Shown here: piece after piece, positions 1 through 5,303 of the stretch
How positions within the stretch are numbered: the first letter of the stretch is position 1
How the letters are laid out: each line of letters opens with the position of its first letter
Origin: Pseudomonadota bacterium
GTDB lineage: Bacteria; Pseudomonadota; Alphaproteobacteria; Rhizobiales; Kaistiaceae
Direction of reading: 5' to 3'
NCBI GenBank assembly: GCA_023433185.1
Contig: JAEZEN010000407.1
Span: 1 to 5,303, forward strand
DNA length: 5,303 bases
Position numbers and translations under genes: made by a program
The notes under the pieces: model-generated
What the model was told of the DNA's origin: nothing
The model's input: the letters and a program-made list of their open reading frames with translations, nothing else
The model's database searches: none

Positions 1-199
1 CCGCCTCGACCACCGCGCGGAACAGGTCCGCCTTGTCGGCGAAGTGGTGGTAGAGCGCCCCGCGTGTCAGGCCCGCGGCAGCGACGATCTCGGGGGTCCC
101 GGTGGCGGCATAGCCCTTTTCGGCGAAGAGCGCCCGCGCGGCGGCGAGCAGGGCCTCGCGGGTCGCGTCGCGTCGCTCGGCATTGGTTCGACCTTGCAT
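1..199 (-). CDS. TetR-family transcriptional repressor, N-terminal part (runs off the left edge)
   Basis: Reading the minus strand from the ATG at 199-197 gives 66 codons that stay open to the window edge, so only the DNA-binding end of the protein is present. After a short polar leader ([17 protein letters not shown]) come a helix ending [15 protein letters not shown] and the TetR helix-turn-helix, roughly residues 36-58 ([21 protein letters not shown]). This is a textbook match to the TetR_N domain, in which the LYHHF segment lies in or next to the recognition helix. The ligand-binding C-terminal domain is outside the window, so the inducer cannot be guessed. The gene is divergent from a VOC gene, and the operator-like site nearest it overlaps its own start codon. 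Autorepression together with control of the VOC gene is therefore the likely arrangement (inference). Only a weak AGG lies ahead of the start. The family call is secure; the exact start is less so. Confidence 0.93.
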   Translation of the reverse strand, partial: MQGRTNAERRDATREALLAAARALFAEKGYAATGTPEIVAAAGLTRGALYHHFADKADLFRAVVEA

Positions 200-215
200 A
201 CGTGCAGCCTGTATG
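197..215. promoter_or_regulatory. Operator-like site 1 in the tetR/VOC divergent promoter
   Basis: The 19-bp sequence CATACGTGCAGCCTGTATG has inverted ends CATAC/GTATG, and two more matching GC pairs lie inside. It overlaps the tetR start codon and sits in the divergent intergenic region, the usual place for a TetR-family operator. A second similar copy starts 22 bp further on. A plausible but weak promoter for the VOC gene (TTGCAT at 194-199, 17-bp spacer, TATTCA at 217-222) would span this site, so repressor binding could block RNA polymerase. Binding by this TetR protein is inferred from position and symmetry only. Confidence 0.55.
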
Positions 216-218
216 TTA

Positions 219-237
219 TTCACACGCAGTCTGTATG
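219..237. promoter_or_regulatory. Operator-like site 2, direct copy of site 1
   Basis: TTCACACGCAGTCTGTATG aligns without gaps to site 1, and the core GCAGYCTGTATGT is shared at 12 of 13 positions (204-216 and 226-238). Its left half is degenerate (TTCAC instead of CATAC), so it is a weaker palindrome. The 22-bp offset is about two helical turns, which would place two repressor dimers on the same face of the DNA. The site lies between site 1 and the VOC ribosome binding site. Confidence 0.5.
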
Positions 238-254
238 TATCCTGTCTCCATGCT

Positions 255-260
255 AAAGGG
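255..260 (+). promoter_or_regulatory. Ribosome binding site for the first VOC gene
   Basis: AAAGGG lies seven bases ahead of the ATG at 268. An in-frame ATG at 250 comes before this site and has no comparable purine tract of its own, so 268 is the better start. Confidence 0.6.
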
Positions 261-267
261 AACCGCC

Positions 268-693
268 ATGCGCAACACCTCGTACTACCCGGTCATCATG
301 ACCGCCGACGTCGCCGGCACCGCCGCCTTCTACGAGCGCCATTTCGGCTTCGGCGCACCGTATCGGAGCGACTGGTACGTGCATCTCCGCTCGCCCGAGG
401 ACCCGCGTACCGAGCTCGCCATCCTCGACCACCGCCACGAGACGATTCCCGCCGAGGGACGCAAGCCGGCGGCGGGCATCAACCTCAACTTCGAGGTCGA
501 CGACGTCGATGCCGAATACGATCGGCTCACTGCCGCCGGTCTGCCGATGCTCCTGGCCATTCGCGACGAGGCCTTCGGCCAGCGCCACTTCATCACCCGC
601 GACTCCAACGGCGTCCTGATCGACGTGATCAAGCCGATTCCGCCGACCGCCGGCTACGCCGCGCTCTACGCCGAGGGAGAGGCGCCGGCGTGA
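268..693 (+). CDS. VOC-family protein (glyoxalase/bleomycin-resistance fold), TetR-linked
   Basis: The product has 141 residues, a normal length for a single-chain VOC protein built from two beta-alpha-beta-beta-beta modules. Module one runs from about residue 5 to 55 ([22 protein letters not shown], then [11 protein letters not shown] and TELAILDH). Module two runs from about 70 to 125 ([25 protein letters not shown], then the closing [18 protein letters not shown]). The usual first-strand His and last-strand Glu metal ligands of glyoxalase I are not evident: Pro/Val stand at the start and Asp119 near the end. A canonical GloA activity is therefore not supported. Family members include enzymes and drug-binding proteins, and the substrate here is unknown. 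The gene is divergent from the tetR gene across two operator-like sites, so induction through that repressor is likely. It ends 47 bp before the AraC-type gene and may be co-transcribed with it. Confidence 0.9.
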   Translation: MRNTSYYPVIMTADVAGTAAFYERHFGFGAPYRSDWYVHLRSPEDPRTELAILDHRHETIPAEGRKPAAGINLNFEVDDVDAEYDRLTAAGLPMLLAIRDEAFGQRHFITRDSNGVLIDVIKPIPPTAGYAALYAEGEAPA

Positions 694-740
694 CTTCTGC
701 CGCCATCCGGCGTTAGGCTGCGGGACACAGAGGCAGGACG

Positions 741-1571
741 ATGGGCGCGCAGTCGGACGATGTCGAGGCGGATGGGGGTGCGGCGGGGCATGTGCTCGTC
801 CGCCGCCTTCTCCCGTCGACGCTCCGCGGCCTGGTGCTGCGGATGACCGGATACCGCGAGACGCGGCGGGCCACGATCGGAATGACGGAGGCCGCCGCCC
901 TGGTCGTCCCGGTCATCTTCAGTTTCGGCGAGCCCTTTGCGATCGCCCTCGGCCGGGCGCCGGGCGCCGGCGACCGCATCGGCAGCTTCACCGCGGGGCT
1001 GACCAGCGCCCCGGCGCTGATCCGCTCGGAGGGCGCCGCCCACTGCCTGCAGATCGACTTCACGCCGCTCGGCGCCTACCACTTCTTCGGTCGCCCCATG
1101 CACGAGTTCGCGGAATGCATGGTGCCGCTCGACGCGCTGTCCGATCCGACGCTCGCCGGGCTGCGCGAACGGCTGGGGGCGGAACGCAGCTGGGACCGCC
1201 GCTTCGCCATCGCCGAGGACGCGATCCTGCGGCGCCTTGGTCGCGCCGGCGGGCCGAGCCGCGCCGTCGCTCACGCCTATGGGCGCATCGCCGGTTCGGG
1301 CGGGGCGGTCCGGATCGCCGCGCTCGCCGCCGAACTGTCCTGGAGCCGCAAGCACCTCGCCGCGCGTTTCCGCGAGGAAATCGGCGTGACGCCGAAGACG
1401 GTGGCCCGGATCGCCCGTTTCGGCCGGGCCCGGGCCATGGCGGCATCAGGCACCGCCGCGGGCTGGGCAGACGTGGCCGCCGCCTGCGGCTATGCCGACC
1501 AGGCCCACCTCGTCCGGGAATACGCGGCGCTCGGCGGGAGCACCCCCGGCGCCTGGCCGGCGCGCGGGTAA
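741..1571 (+). CDS. AraC-family transcriptional regulator
   Basis: The product has 276 residues. The C-terminal third is an AraC DNA-binding domain with two helix-turn-helix units. The first is at about residues 190-212 (VRIAALAAELSWSRKHLAARF), followed by the linker helix REEIGVTPKTVARIARFGRARAM. The second is at about 242-263 (WADVAAACGYADQAHLVREY), followed by the GGSTPGAW tail that matches the familiar G.SP..W ending. The first 150 residues resemble the N-terminal sensing part of AraC proteins of the DUF6597 type (VPVIFSFGEPF..., then LQIDFTPLGAYHFFGRPMHEFAECMVPL); that domain name is from memory and less certain. AGAGG at 729-733 supports the start. The gene lies 71 bp ahead of a second VOC gene. 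AraC regulator and PhnB-like VOC genes are often paired, so it probably controls that neighbour. No ligand can be assigned. Confidence 0.92.
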   Translation: MGAQSDDVEADGGAAGHVLVRRLLPSTLRGLVLRMTGYRETRRATIGMTEAAALVVPVIFSFGEPFAIALGRAPGAGDRIGSFTAGLTSAPALIRSEGAAHCLQIDFTPLGAYHFFGRPMHEFAECMVPLDALSDPTLAGLRERLGAERSWDRRFAIAEDAILRRLGRAGGPSRAVAHAYGRIAGSGGAVRIAALAAELSWSRKHLAARFREEIGVTPKTVARIARFGRARAMAASGTAAGWADVAAACGYADQAHLVREYAALGGSTPGAWPARG

Positions 1572-1632
1572 CATTTCTTCAATCCGGCGCGACGGGGTTC
1601 GGGCAGGCTGCGGGCGTTCCCCTGCAACCGAT

Positions 1633-1636
1633 GGAG
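1633..1636 (+). promoter_or_regulatory. Ribosome binding site deciding the second VOC start
   Basis: GGAG lies six bases ahead of the ATG at 1643. It overlaps an in-frame ATG at 1631 that has no purine-rich tract upstream (CCCCTGCAACCG precedes it). The later start is therefore preferred, shortening the protein by four residues. Confidence 0.6.
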
Positions 1637-1642
1637 CACTCC

Positions 1643-2062
1643 ATGCCCCACGACGAAGCCCCACGCATCTTTCCGGCCTTCCGCTACCGCGACGCCGCCG
1701 CGATGATCGACTGGCTGACCGGAATCTTCGGGTTCACCGTCCATGCCGCCTACCGGGACGATGACGGCAGGGTGCAACATGCCGAGCTCGCCTATGGCAG
1801 CGCCATGATCATGCTGGGCTCGGTCGCCGACGATGCCTATGGCGGCATGGTCGGCAGTGCCGTGACGCCGGGCGCCAAGTCGGTATACGTCGCGGTCGAT
1901 GATCCCGATGCCCTGTTTGCCAAAGCCGAGGCCGCGGGCGTCGCCGTGCTTGAGTCGCCGACCGAGCGGAGCTACGGAAGTCGCGAGTTCATCGTTCGCG
2001 ACCCGGAGGGCAATGTCTGGTGCTTCGGCTCGTACTGGCCGAAGGCCGACAAGGGGGCCTGA
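1643..2062 (+). CDS. VOC-family protein, PhnB/glyoxalase-like
   Basis: The product has 139 residues with the two-module VOC layout. Module one is IFPAFRYRDAAAMIDWLTGIFGF followed by VQHAELAYGSAMIMLGS (about residues 9-60). Module two starts at SVYVAVDDPDALFAKAEAAGVAVLESP (about 80-106) and closes with SREFIVRDPEGNVWCFGSYWP (about 113-133). The RDPEGN turn followed by a W.F/W.. strand is typical of PhnB-like members. His46 is present, but the last-strand Glu expected of metal-dependent glyoxalases is replaced in the WCFGSY segment, so catalytic activity is uncertain. It is clearly different from the VOC protein at 268-693, with no long shared blocks, so this is not a recent tandem duplication. 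It follows the AraC-type gene closely and was probably acquired and regulated with it (inference). The substrate is unknown. Confidence 0.91.
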   Translation: MPHDEAPRIFPAFRYRDAAAMIDWLTGIFGFTVHAAYRDDDGRVQHAELAYGSAMIMLGSVADDAYGGMVGSAVTPGAKSVYVAVDDPDALFAKAEAAGVAVLESPTERSYGSREFIVRDPEGNVWCFGSYWPKADKGA

Positions 2063-2153
2063 GGCCGCCACGCGACGCCGGTTTCTGCTGCCAGTCCCTG
2101 TCGCGATCGCCTGTCATCGCTCCATCCCCCGCGGCAACAAGGCCACGTGAAGC

Positions 2154-3149
2154 ATGCCTGAAACCGATTTGCCGGCGATCGAGACCGTCGGCCTCGTCAA
2201 GACCTTCGGCGACAAGCGGGCGATCGACGGCATAGCCCTTTTCGTCCGTCGCGGCACCATCTACGGCGTCCTCGGGCCCAACGGCGCGGGCAAGACGACG
2301 ACGGTGCGTGTGCTGTCGACGCTGCTCCAGCCCAACGGCGGCAGCGCCCGGGTGCTCGGCCTCGACGTGGTCGCCGACGCCGACGCCGTCCGTCGCCGCA
2401 TCAGCCTCACCGGGCAGTTCGCCTCCGTCGACGAGGATCTCACCGGCTACGAGAACCTCGTCCTCCTCGGCCGGCTGCTCGGCTACCGACGGCGTGCGGC
2501 GATCGAGCGGGCAGGGGAACTGCTCGCCGCCTTCGGCCTTGCCGATGCCGCGGACCGCCAGGTCAAGAATTTCTCGGGCGGCATGCGCCGACGGCTCGAC
2601 ATCGCCTCGAGCCTCGTCGTCACCCCGGATCTGCTGTTCCTCGCCGAGCCGACGACCGGACTCGACCCGCGGAGCCGCAACCAGGGCTGGGACATCATCC
2701 GGCTGCTCACCCGGAACGGCACGACGGTGCTGCTCACCACCCAGTATCTCGAGGAGGCCGACCAGCTCGCCGACCGCATCGCGGTCATCGACCACGGCCG
2801 CGTCATCGCCGAGGGACCGAGCGCCGAGCTGAAGGCCTCGGTCGGCACCAGCGTGCTGCACGTCCGTCTTGCCGAGGCTGCCGACCGCACGCGAGCGGTG
2901 GCGCTGCTCGCGTCCCGCTACGGCGACGGCATCCAGCACGACAACGACCCGCGGGGGCTGAGCGTCCAGCTCGACGACCCGGCCCGGGCCGCCGCCGGCC
3001 TCGCCGACCTCGCGGCGGCGGACATCCCCGTCTCGGAATTCTCGCTCGGCCAGCCGAGCCTCGACGAGGTGTTCTTCGCGCTCACCGGCCACCCCGCCGA
3101 GGCGCAGAACGGCAACGGCGCCGGCAGAGACAACGGGGCTGTGGAATGA
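2154..3149 (+). CDS. ABC exporter ATP-binding subunit, DrrA type, with an altered Walker B motif
   Basis: The product has 331 residues and would energise the membrane subunit encoded downstream, as in daunorubicin-type DrrAB exporters. Motifs in order are Walker [11 protein letters not shown] (41-50, Lys47), Q-loop Gln88, signature SGGMRRR (141-147), Walker B region [13 protein letters not shown] (160-172) with catalytic Glu165, and D-loop Asp171. In place of the H-loop His is Gln197 within [21 protein letters not shown]; this TTQYLEEAD form is usual in DrrA proteins. The C-terminal part (about 232-312, ending in [12 protein letters not shown]) is the DUF4162-type extension common to the group. 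The oddity is Ala164 where nearly all ABC ATPases have the Mg-coordinating Asp; the codon is GCC, one base from GAC. ATP hydrolysis may be impaired if the base is real. Only AAGG at 2139-2142 resembles a ribosome site. The TGA overlaps an ATG (ATGA at 3146-3149). Confidence 0.95.
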   Translation: MPETDLPAIETVGLVKTFGDKRAIDGIALFVRRGTIYGVLGPNGAGKTTTVRVLSTLLQPNGGSARVLGLDVVADADAVRRRISLTGQFASVDEDLTGYENLVLLGRLLGYRRRAAIERAGELLAAFGLADAADRQVKNFSGGMRRRLDIASSLVVTPDLLFLAEPTTGLDPRSRNQGWDIIRLLTRNGTTVLLTTQYLEEADQLADRIAVIDHGRVIAEGPSAELKASVGTSVLHVRLAEAADRTRAVALLASRYGDGIQHDNDPRGLSVQLDDPARAAAGLADLAAADIPVSEFSLGQPSLDEVFFALTGHPAEAQNGNGAGRDNGAVE

Positions 3150-3355
3150 CCATCGATCCAAGACACGCTCTCCCCGACCTGATCAACCCCCTCCCACCCT
3201 CCCCCTTTCCGGGGGAGGGGACGGGGTGGAGACGCGGCGGATTCTTCTCCATCAGTCGCCTTGCTCGACCGTTGCACGCTGCTTCCCCTCCTCCTGAAAG
3301 GGGGAGGTCGGGAGGGGGTCAGGCTTTGCGCTCCGCATCGAGGAACGGAAGATGA
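3146..3355 (+). other. 69-codon open frame through the repeat, ATGA-linked at both ends
   Basis: The frame starts at an ATG overlapping the drrA stop (ATGA, 3146-3149) and ends at a TGA overlapping the drrB start (ATGA, 3352-3355). Its translation ([20 protein letters not shown]... through PPPERGRSGGGQ) is mostly the low-complexity product of the GC-rich repeat, so a functional protein is unlikely. Translation through it could still couple drrA to drrB by termination and reinitiation. Its first bases resemble the drrB start: ATGACC, GAT, CCA, GACAC and CT recur in order. It may be a relic or partial duplication of the original drrB 5' end. Coding status is doubtful. Confidence 0.3.
3187..3318. 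repeat. Inverted pair of GC-rich palindromic repeats between drrA and drrB
   Basis: The outer arms 3187-3209 and 3296-3318 are inverted copies matching at 21 of 23 positions and separated by 86 bp. Each arm also forms its own hairpin. On the left, CCCTCCCCC (3197-3205) pairs perfectly with GGGGGAGGG (3211-3219) over a five-base loop. On the right, 3287-3294 pairs with 3300-3307 with one G-T wobble. This is the CCCTCCC...GGGAGGG type of intergenic palindrome that I associate with Hyphomicrobiales genomes (from memory). No T-tract follows either hairpin, so they are not typical intrinsic terminators, but they could cause pausing, mRNA processing or uneven expression of the two exporter subunits. 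Confidence 0.8.
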
Positions 3356-4185
3356 CCGATTCCAGCGACACCCTGATCGTCGGCGACGGCCTCGCCCGCG
3401 TGCTGGCGCCCGAGAGCCGGCCGGAGCCGCCGGGCGCGTTCGCCAATGTGATGACCTTCGGCTGGCGGGCGCTGCTCAAGGTCAAGCACATGCCGGAGCA
3501 GCTGTTCGACGTGATCGTCACGCCGATCATGTTCACGGTGATGTTCACCTATCTGTTCGGCGGCGCTCTCGCGGGCTCGCCCGACGCCTACATCCAGTTT
3601 CTGCTGCCGGGCATCCTCGTCCAGACCGTCACCTTCACGACGATCTACACCGGCTTCACCCTCAACACCGACATCTCCAAGGGTGTGTTCGACCGTTTCC
3701 GCTCGATCCCCATCTGGCGGGCTTCGCCGATCGTCGGCGCGATGGCGGGCGACACCGTGCGCTACACGATCTCGTCGCTGATCGTCATCGTCATCGGCTT
3801 CGCCCTCGGCTTCCGCCCGGAAGCCGGCGCGGTGGGATTTCTGGCCTCGCTCGTTCTCCTCAACGTCTTCGGCTTCGGGATGAGCTGGATCTTCGTCGTC
3901 CTGGCGATGGTGGTCCGCACGCCTTCGGTGGTGATGACGATGAGCTGGCTGGTGCTGATGCCTCTCACCTTCGCCTCCAACATCTTCGTCGACCCGGCGA
4001 CGATGCCGTGGTGGCTGCAGGAGTTCATCCACGTCAACCCGGTCGCGATCCTCGTCACGGCCGTCCGCGACCTGATGGCAGGCACCGCGACGCTCGGCGG
4101 CATCGGCCTCTCGCTGGTCGGCCCGGCGGTGGTGACGGTGGTCTGCGCGCCGGTGGCGATGGCCCTCTACGCCCGGCGGCGGTAG
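3352..4185 (+). CDS. ABC-2 type exporter membrane subunit, DrrB type
   Basis: The product has 277 residues and is an integral inner-membrane protein with six likely transmembrane segments, at about residues 50-72, 82-105, 137-154, 160-187, 192-213 and 252-274. After a soluble N-terminal stretch come features of the DrrB/ABC-2 permease group. These are the cytoplasmic coupling segment SKGVFDRFRSIPIWRASPIVGA (109-130) between the second and third segments, and the MPLTFASNIFVDPATMPWWLQEFIHVNPV block (203-231) between the fifth and sixth. Length and order are normal for a half-size permease that dimerises with two DrrA ATPases. AGGA at 3341-3344, seven bases ahead of the ATG, supports the start. 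It lies 202 bp after drrA rather than overlapping it, because of the palindromic repeats in between. The transported compound cannot be deduced; hydrophobic drugs or lipids are the usual cargo of the family. Confidence 0.94.
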   Translation: MTDSSDTLIVGDGLARVLAPESRPEPPGAFANVMTFGWRALLKVKHMPEQLFDVIVTPIMFTVMFTYLFGGALAGSPDAYIQFLLPGILVQTVTFTTIYTGFTLNTDISKGVFDRFRSIPIWRASPIVGAMAGDTVRYTISSLIVIVIGFALGFRPEAGAVGFLASLVLLNVFGFGMSWIFVVLAMVVRTPSVVMTMSWLVLMPLTFASNIFVDPATMPWWLQEFIHVNPVAILVTAVRDLMAGTATLGGIGLSLVGPAVVTVVCAPVAMALYARRR

Positions 4186-4232
4186 CGCGACGGCAGGCCG
4201 GGCGAGCATCGGCACGCGACCGCGTCGGGTCG

Positions 4233-5162
4233 TCAGAGAGGCGCGGCCTTGCGCGTCTCGTTCGCGGCCAGCATCCAGTTGAGCACCGCGCGCCAGTCCA
4301 TCATGCGGATCGGGGTGCCGTGCACCGCATCGGGTCCCTTGAACAGTTCGAACCGGATCGGGTAGTTCGGGTTCGCCTCCTTGATCTTCCTGAACAGGAG
4401 TTCCTTCGACACCCAGGGCACCGTGGCATCGCTGCTTGCGTGGCCGATATAGATCGGTACGGCCTTCTCCGGCTTCTGGAAGATGTCGAGCTCGATCAGC
4501 GTCTCCTCCGAGGATCCCGCCGGCAGCGCGCCGTGCAGGATGACGCCGCCGAGCATGGCCACCGCCGCGGGGTCGGCGAGCAGGCGGTAGACCAGCCTGC
4601 AGCCGGTGGAGGCGCAGGCGAGGAAGATCGGTGCTCCCTCCGAGTTCTCGGCGTAGTGGCTCATCACCGCCTTGATCTCGCGCGCGCCCTTGGCGCCGAA
4701 ACTGGAGAAGTCGGGCGAGACGAAGACGCCGCCGTTGCGGGCCATCAGGTTCTTGACGCGGTTGAAGTTGCCGCCGAAGCGAAGGTCCTCCATGGCAAGC
4801 GTCCGGTCGCCATGCAGGCCGTGCAGATAGATCACCGCCAGCCGGGCGTCGCCGTCGGCCTTGCCCACGGCGAGGAACTGGACCACCTCGCCGTCGCGCC
4901 GGATGAGCAGGTCCTTCTTGTAGTCGTTGACACCGAGATCGACGAACTTGTCGAAGGCCTTCCTGAGAGGCTCCTCGTCGCGGCCGTGGACGTCGCGGTC
5001 CTGGTCGAAATCGACGACGATGAAATCGCCGCCATGGAGCGTTCCGACGACCTTCGGATAGGCGAACAGTTCGTCCTTGTATGGCGCGATCCGCAGGTCG
5101 GCCCACGCCGGCGTCGCACCGAATAGGGCCGTGCCAAGCGCAGCGATGGCGATTGCCTTCAT
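4233..5162 (-). CDS. Secreted alpha/beta hydrolase (esterase/lipase-like)
   Basis: The product has 309 residues and is read on the minus strand. The start at 5162 is favoured because it opens with a Sec signal peptide (MKAIAIAALGTALFGATPAWA, cut after Ala21 at an AWA site) and has AAGGGAG six bases upstream. An earlier in-frame ATG at 5231 would bury that signal. The mature protein begins with about 80 residues of uncertain fold, including an Asp-rich stretch VDFDQDRDVHGRDEEP (50-65). The alpha/beta hydrolase core follows: oxyanion-type HG in IYLHGLHGD (111-119), nucleophile elbow CASTG with Ser185, acid Asp245 in GHASSDATVPW, and base His281 in AVHGTPIRMMDW. The elbow has Cys in place of the first Gly of GxSxG. 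The likely role is hydrolysis of an ester or similar bond in the periplasm or outside the cell; the substrate is unknown. The gene is convergent with drrB (47-bp gap) and probably a separate unit. Confidence 0.9.
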   Translation of the reverse strand: MKAIAIAALGTALFGATPAWADLRIAPYKDELFAYPKVVGTLHGGDFIVVDFDQDRDVHGRDEEPLRKAFDKFVDLGVNDYKKDLLIRRDGEVVQFLAVGKADGDARLAVIYLHGLHGDRTLAMEDLRFGGNFNRVKNLMARNGGVFVSPDFSSFGAKGAREIKAVMSHYAENSEGAPIFLACASTGCRLVYRLLADPAAVAMLGGVILHGALPAGSSEETLIELDIFQKPEKAVPIYIGHASSDATVPWVSKELLFRKIKEANPNYPIRFELFKGPDAVHGTPIRMMDWRAVLNWMLAANETRKAAPL

Positions 5163-5168
5163 ACCGAA

Positions 5169-5175
5169 CTCCCTT
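5169..5175 (-). promoter_or_regulatory. Strong ribosome binding site of the hydrolase gene
   Basis: On the minus strand AAGGGAG (within GGAAGGGAG) sits six bases before the ATG at 5162. It coincides with the start that yields a complete signal peptide, so the two lines of evidence agree. Confidence 0.75.
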
Positions 5176-5303
5176 CCGGCTGGCCCGCGACCCCCCCTCG
5201 TCGTCGGCCTGGCTGAAGAAACCGGCGGCACGCATATGCCGGCGATTTCGTCGGCTGTCCCATCAAGGATGCCCTTTCCGACGCGCCGTTACCAGACCCG
5301 AAT

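Noticed and set aside
1115..1642. An in-frame upstream extension of the second VOC gene into the AraC-type gene
   Set aside because: The extension is Arg-rich shadow sequence of the AraC reading frame. The VOC fold begins just after the ATG at 1643, which has its own GGAG.
1989..3161. A 390-codon minus-strand open frame antisense to drrA
   Set aside because: It mirrors the drrA codon structure and shows no recognisable domain. DrrA motifs on the plus strand are unambiguous.
4216..4233. A small inverted repeat (CGACC/GGTCG) between the convergent drrB and hydrolase genes as a terminator
   Set aside because: The stem is only five or six base pairs with no T-tract on either strand, so it is not supportable as an intrinsic terminator.
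3261..5126. A 621-codon plus-strand open frame covering drrB in another frame and the antisense of the hydrolase
   Set aside because: It is a by-product of high GC at third positions. Its translation is Arg/Gly/His-rich low complexity, and the overlapping genes have clear domains, starts and ribosome sites.
5191..5197. A run of seven C bases upstream of the hydrolase gene as a phase-variation tract
   Set aside because: The run is short, lies in GC-rich non-coding sequence well upstream of the ribosome site, and has no visible promoter spacing that it could alter.
5159..5303. A minus-strand frame open from the right edge to a TGA overlapping the hydrolase ATG, possibly the tail of an upstream gene
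   Set aside because: The 47 codons read as Gly/Arg/Ser-rich sequence with no recognisable motif. Open frames of this size are expected by chance at this GC content.

Overview
The window is very GC-rich DNA from what looks like an alphaproteobacterium, probably of the Hyphomicrobiales/Rhizobiales group. The signs are strong G/C preference at third codon positions, a CCCTCCC/GGGAGGG palindromic intergenic repeat of a type I associate with that group, and the style of the proteins. Genus cannot be told from the sequence, and the placement is inference.

Layout. The left edge holds the 5' end of a TetR-family repressor gene on the minus strand (1-199, running off the window). It is divergent from a small VOC (glyoxalase/bleomycin-resistance fold) gene on the plus strand (268-693). 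The 68-bp gap, together with the first bases of the tetR gene, carries two similar 19-bp operator-like sites 22 bp apart. The plus strand continues with an AraC-type regulator (741-1571) and a second, different VOC protein (1643-2062). After that comes a DrrAB-type ABC exporter: the ATPase (2154-3149) and the membrane subunit (3352-4185). A convergent minus-strand gene (4233-5162) encodes a secreted alpha/beta hydrolase with a clear signal peptide and Ser-Asp-His residues. The last 141 bases are its upstream region, with no gene I can support.

How the genes may work together. There are two regulator-plus-VOC pairs (TetR/VOC and AraC/VOC) followed by a two-component drug-type exporter. This fits a small-molecule sensing, binding and export neighbourhood, but the substrate is unknown and co-regulation is inferred only from strand and spacing (gaps of 47, 71 and 91 bp). 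The hydrolase is probably an independent unit.

Two points deserve attention. The exporter ATPase has Ala in place of the Walker B Asp (A164, codon GCC at 2643-2645), although its other motifs are intact. The drrA-drrB junction is split by about 200 bp containing an inverted pair of GC-rich hairpins. That insert lies inside a 69-codon reading frame joined to both neighbours by ATGA overlaps, and its first codons resemble the start of drrB. I did not find a convincing wholly new system. Most of the window is ordinary accessory chromosome.
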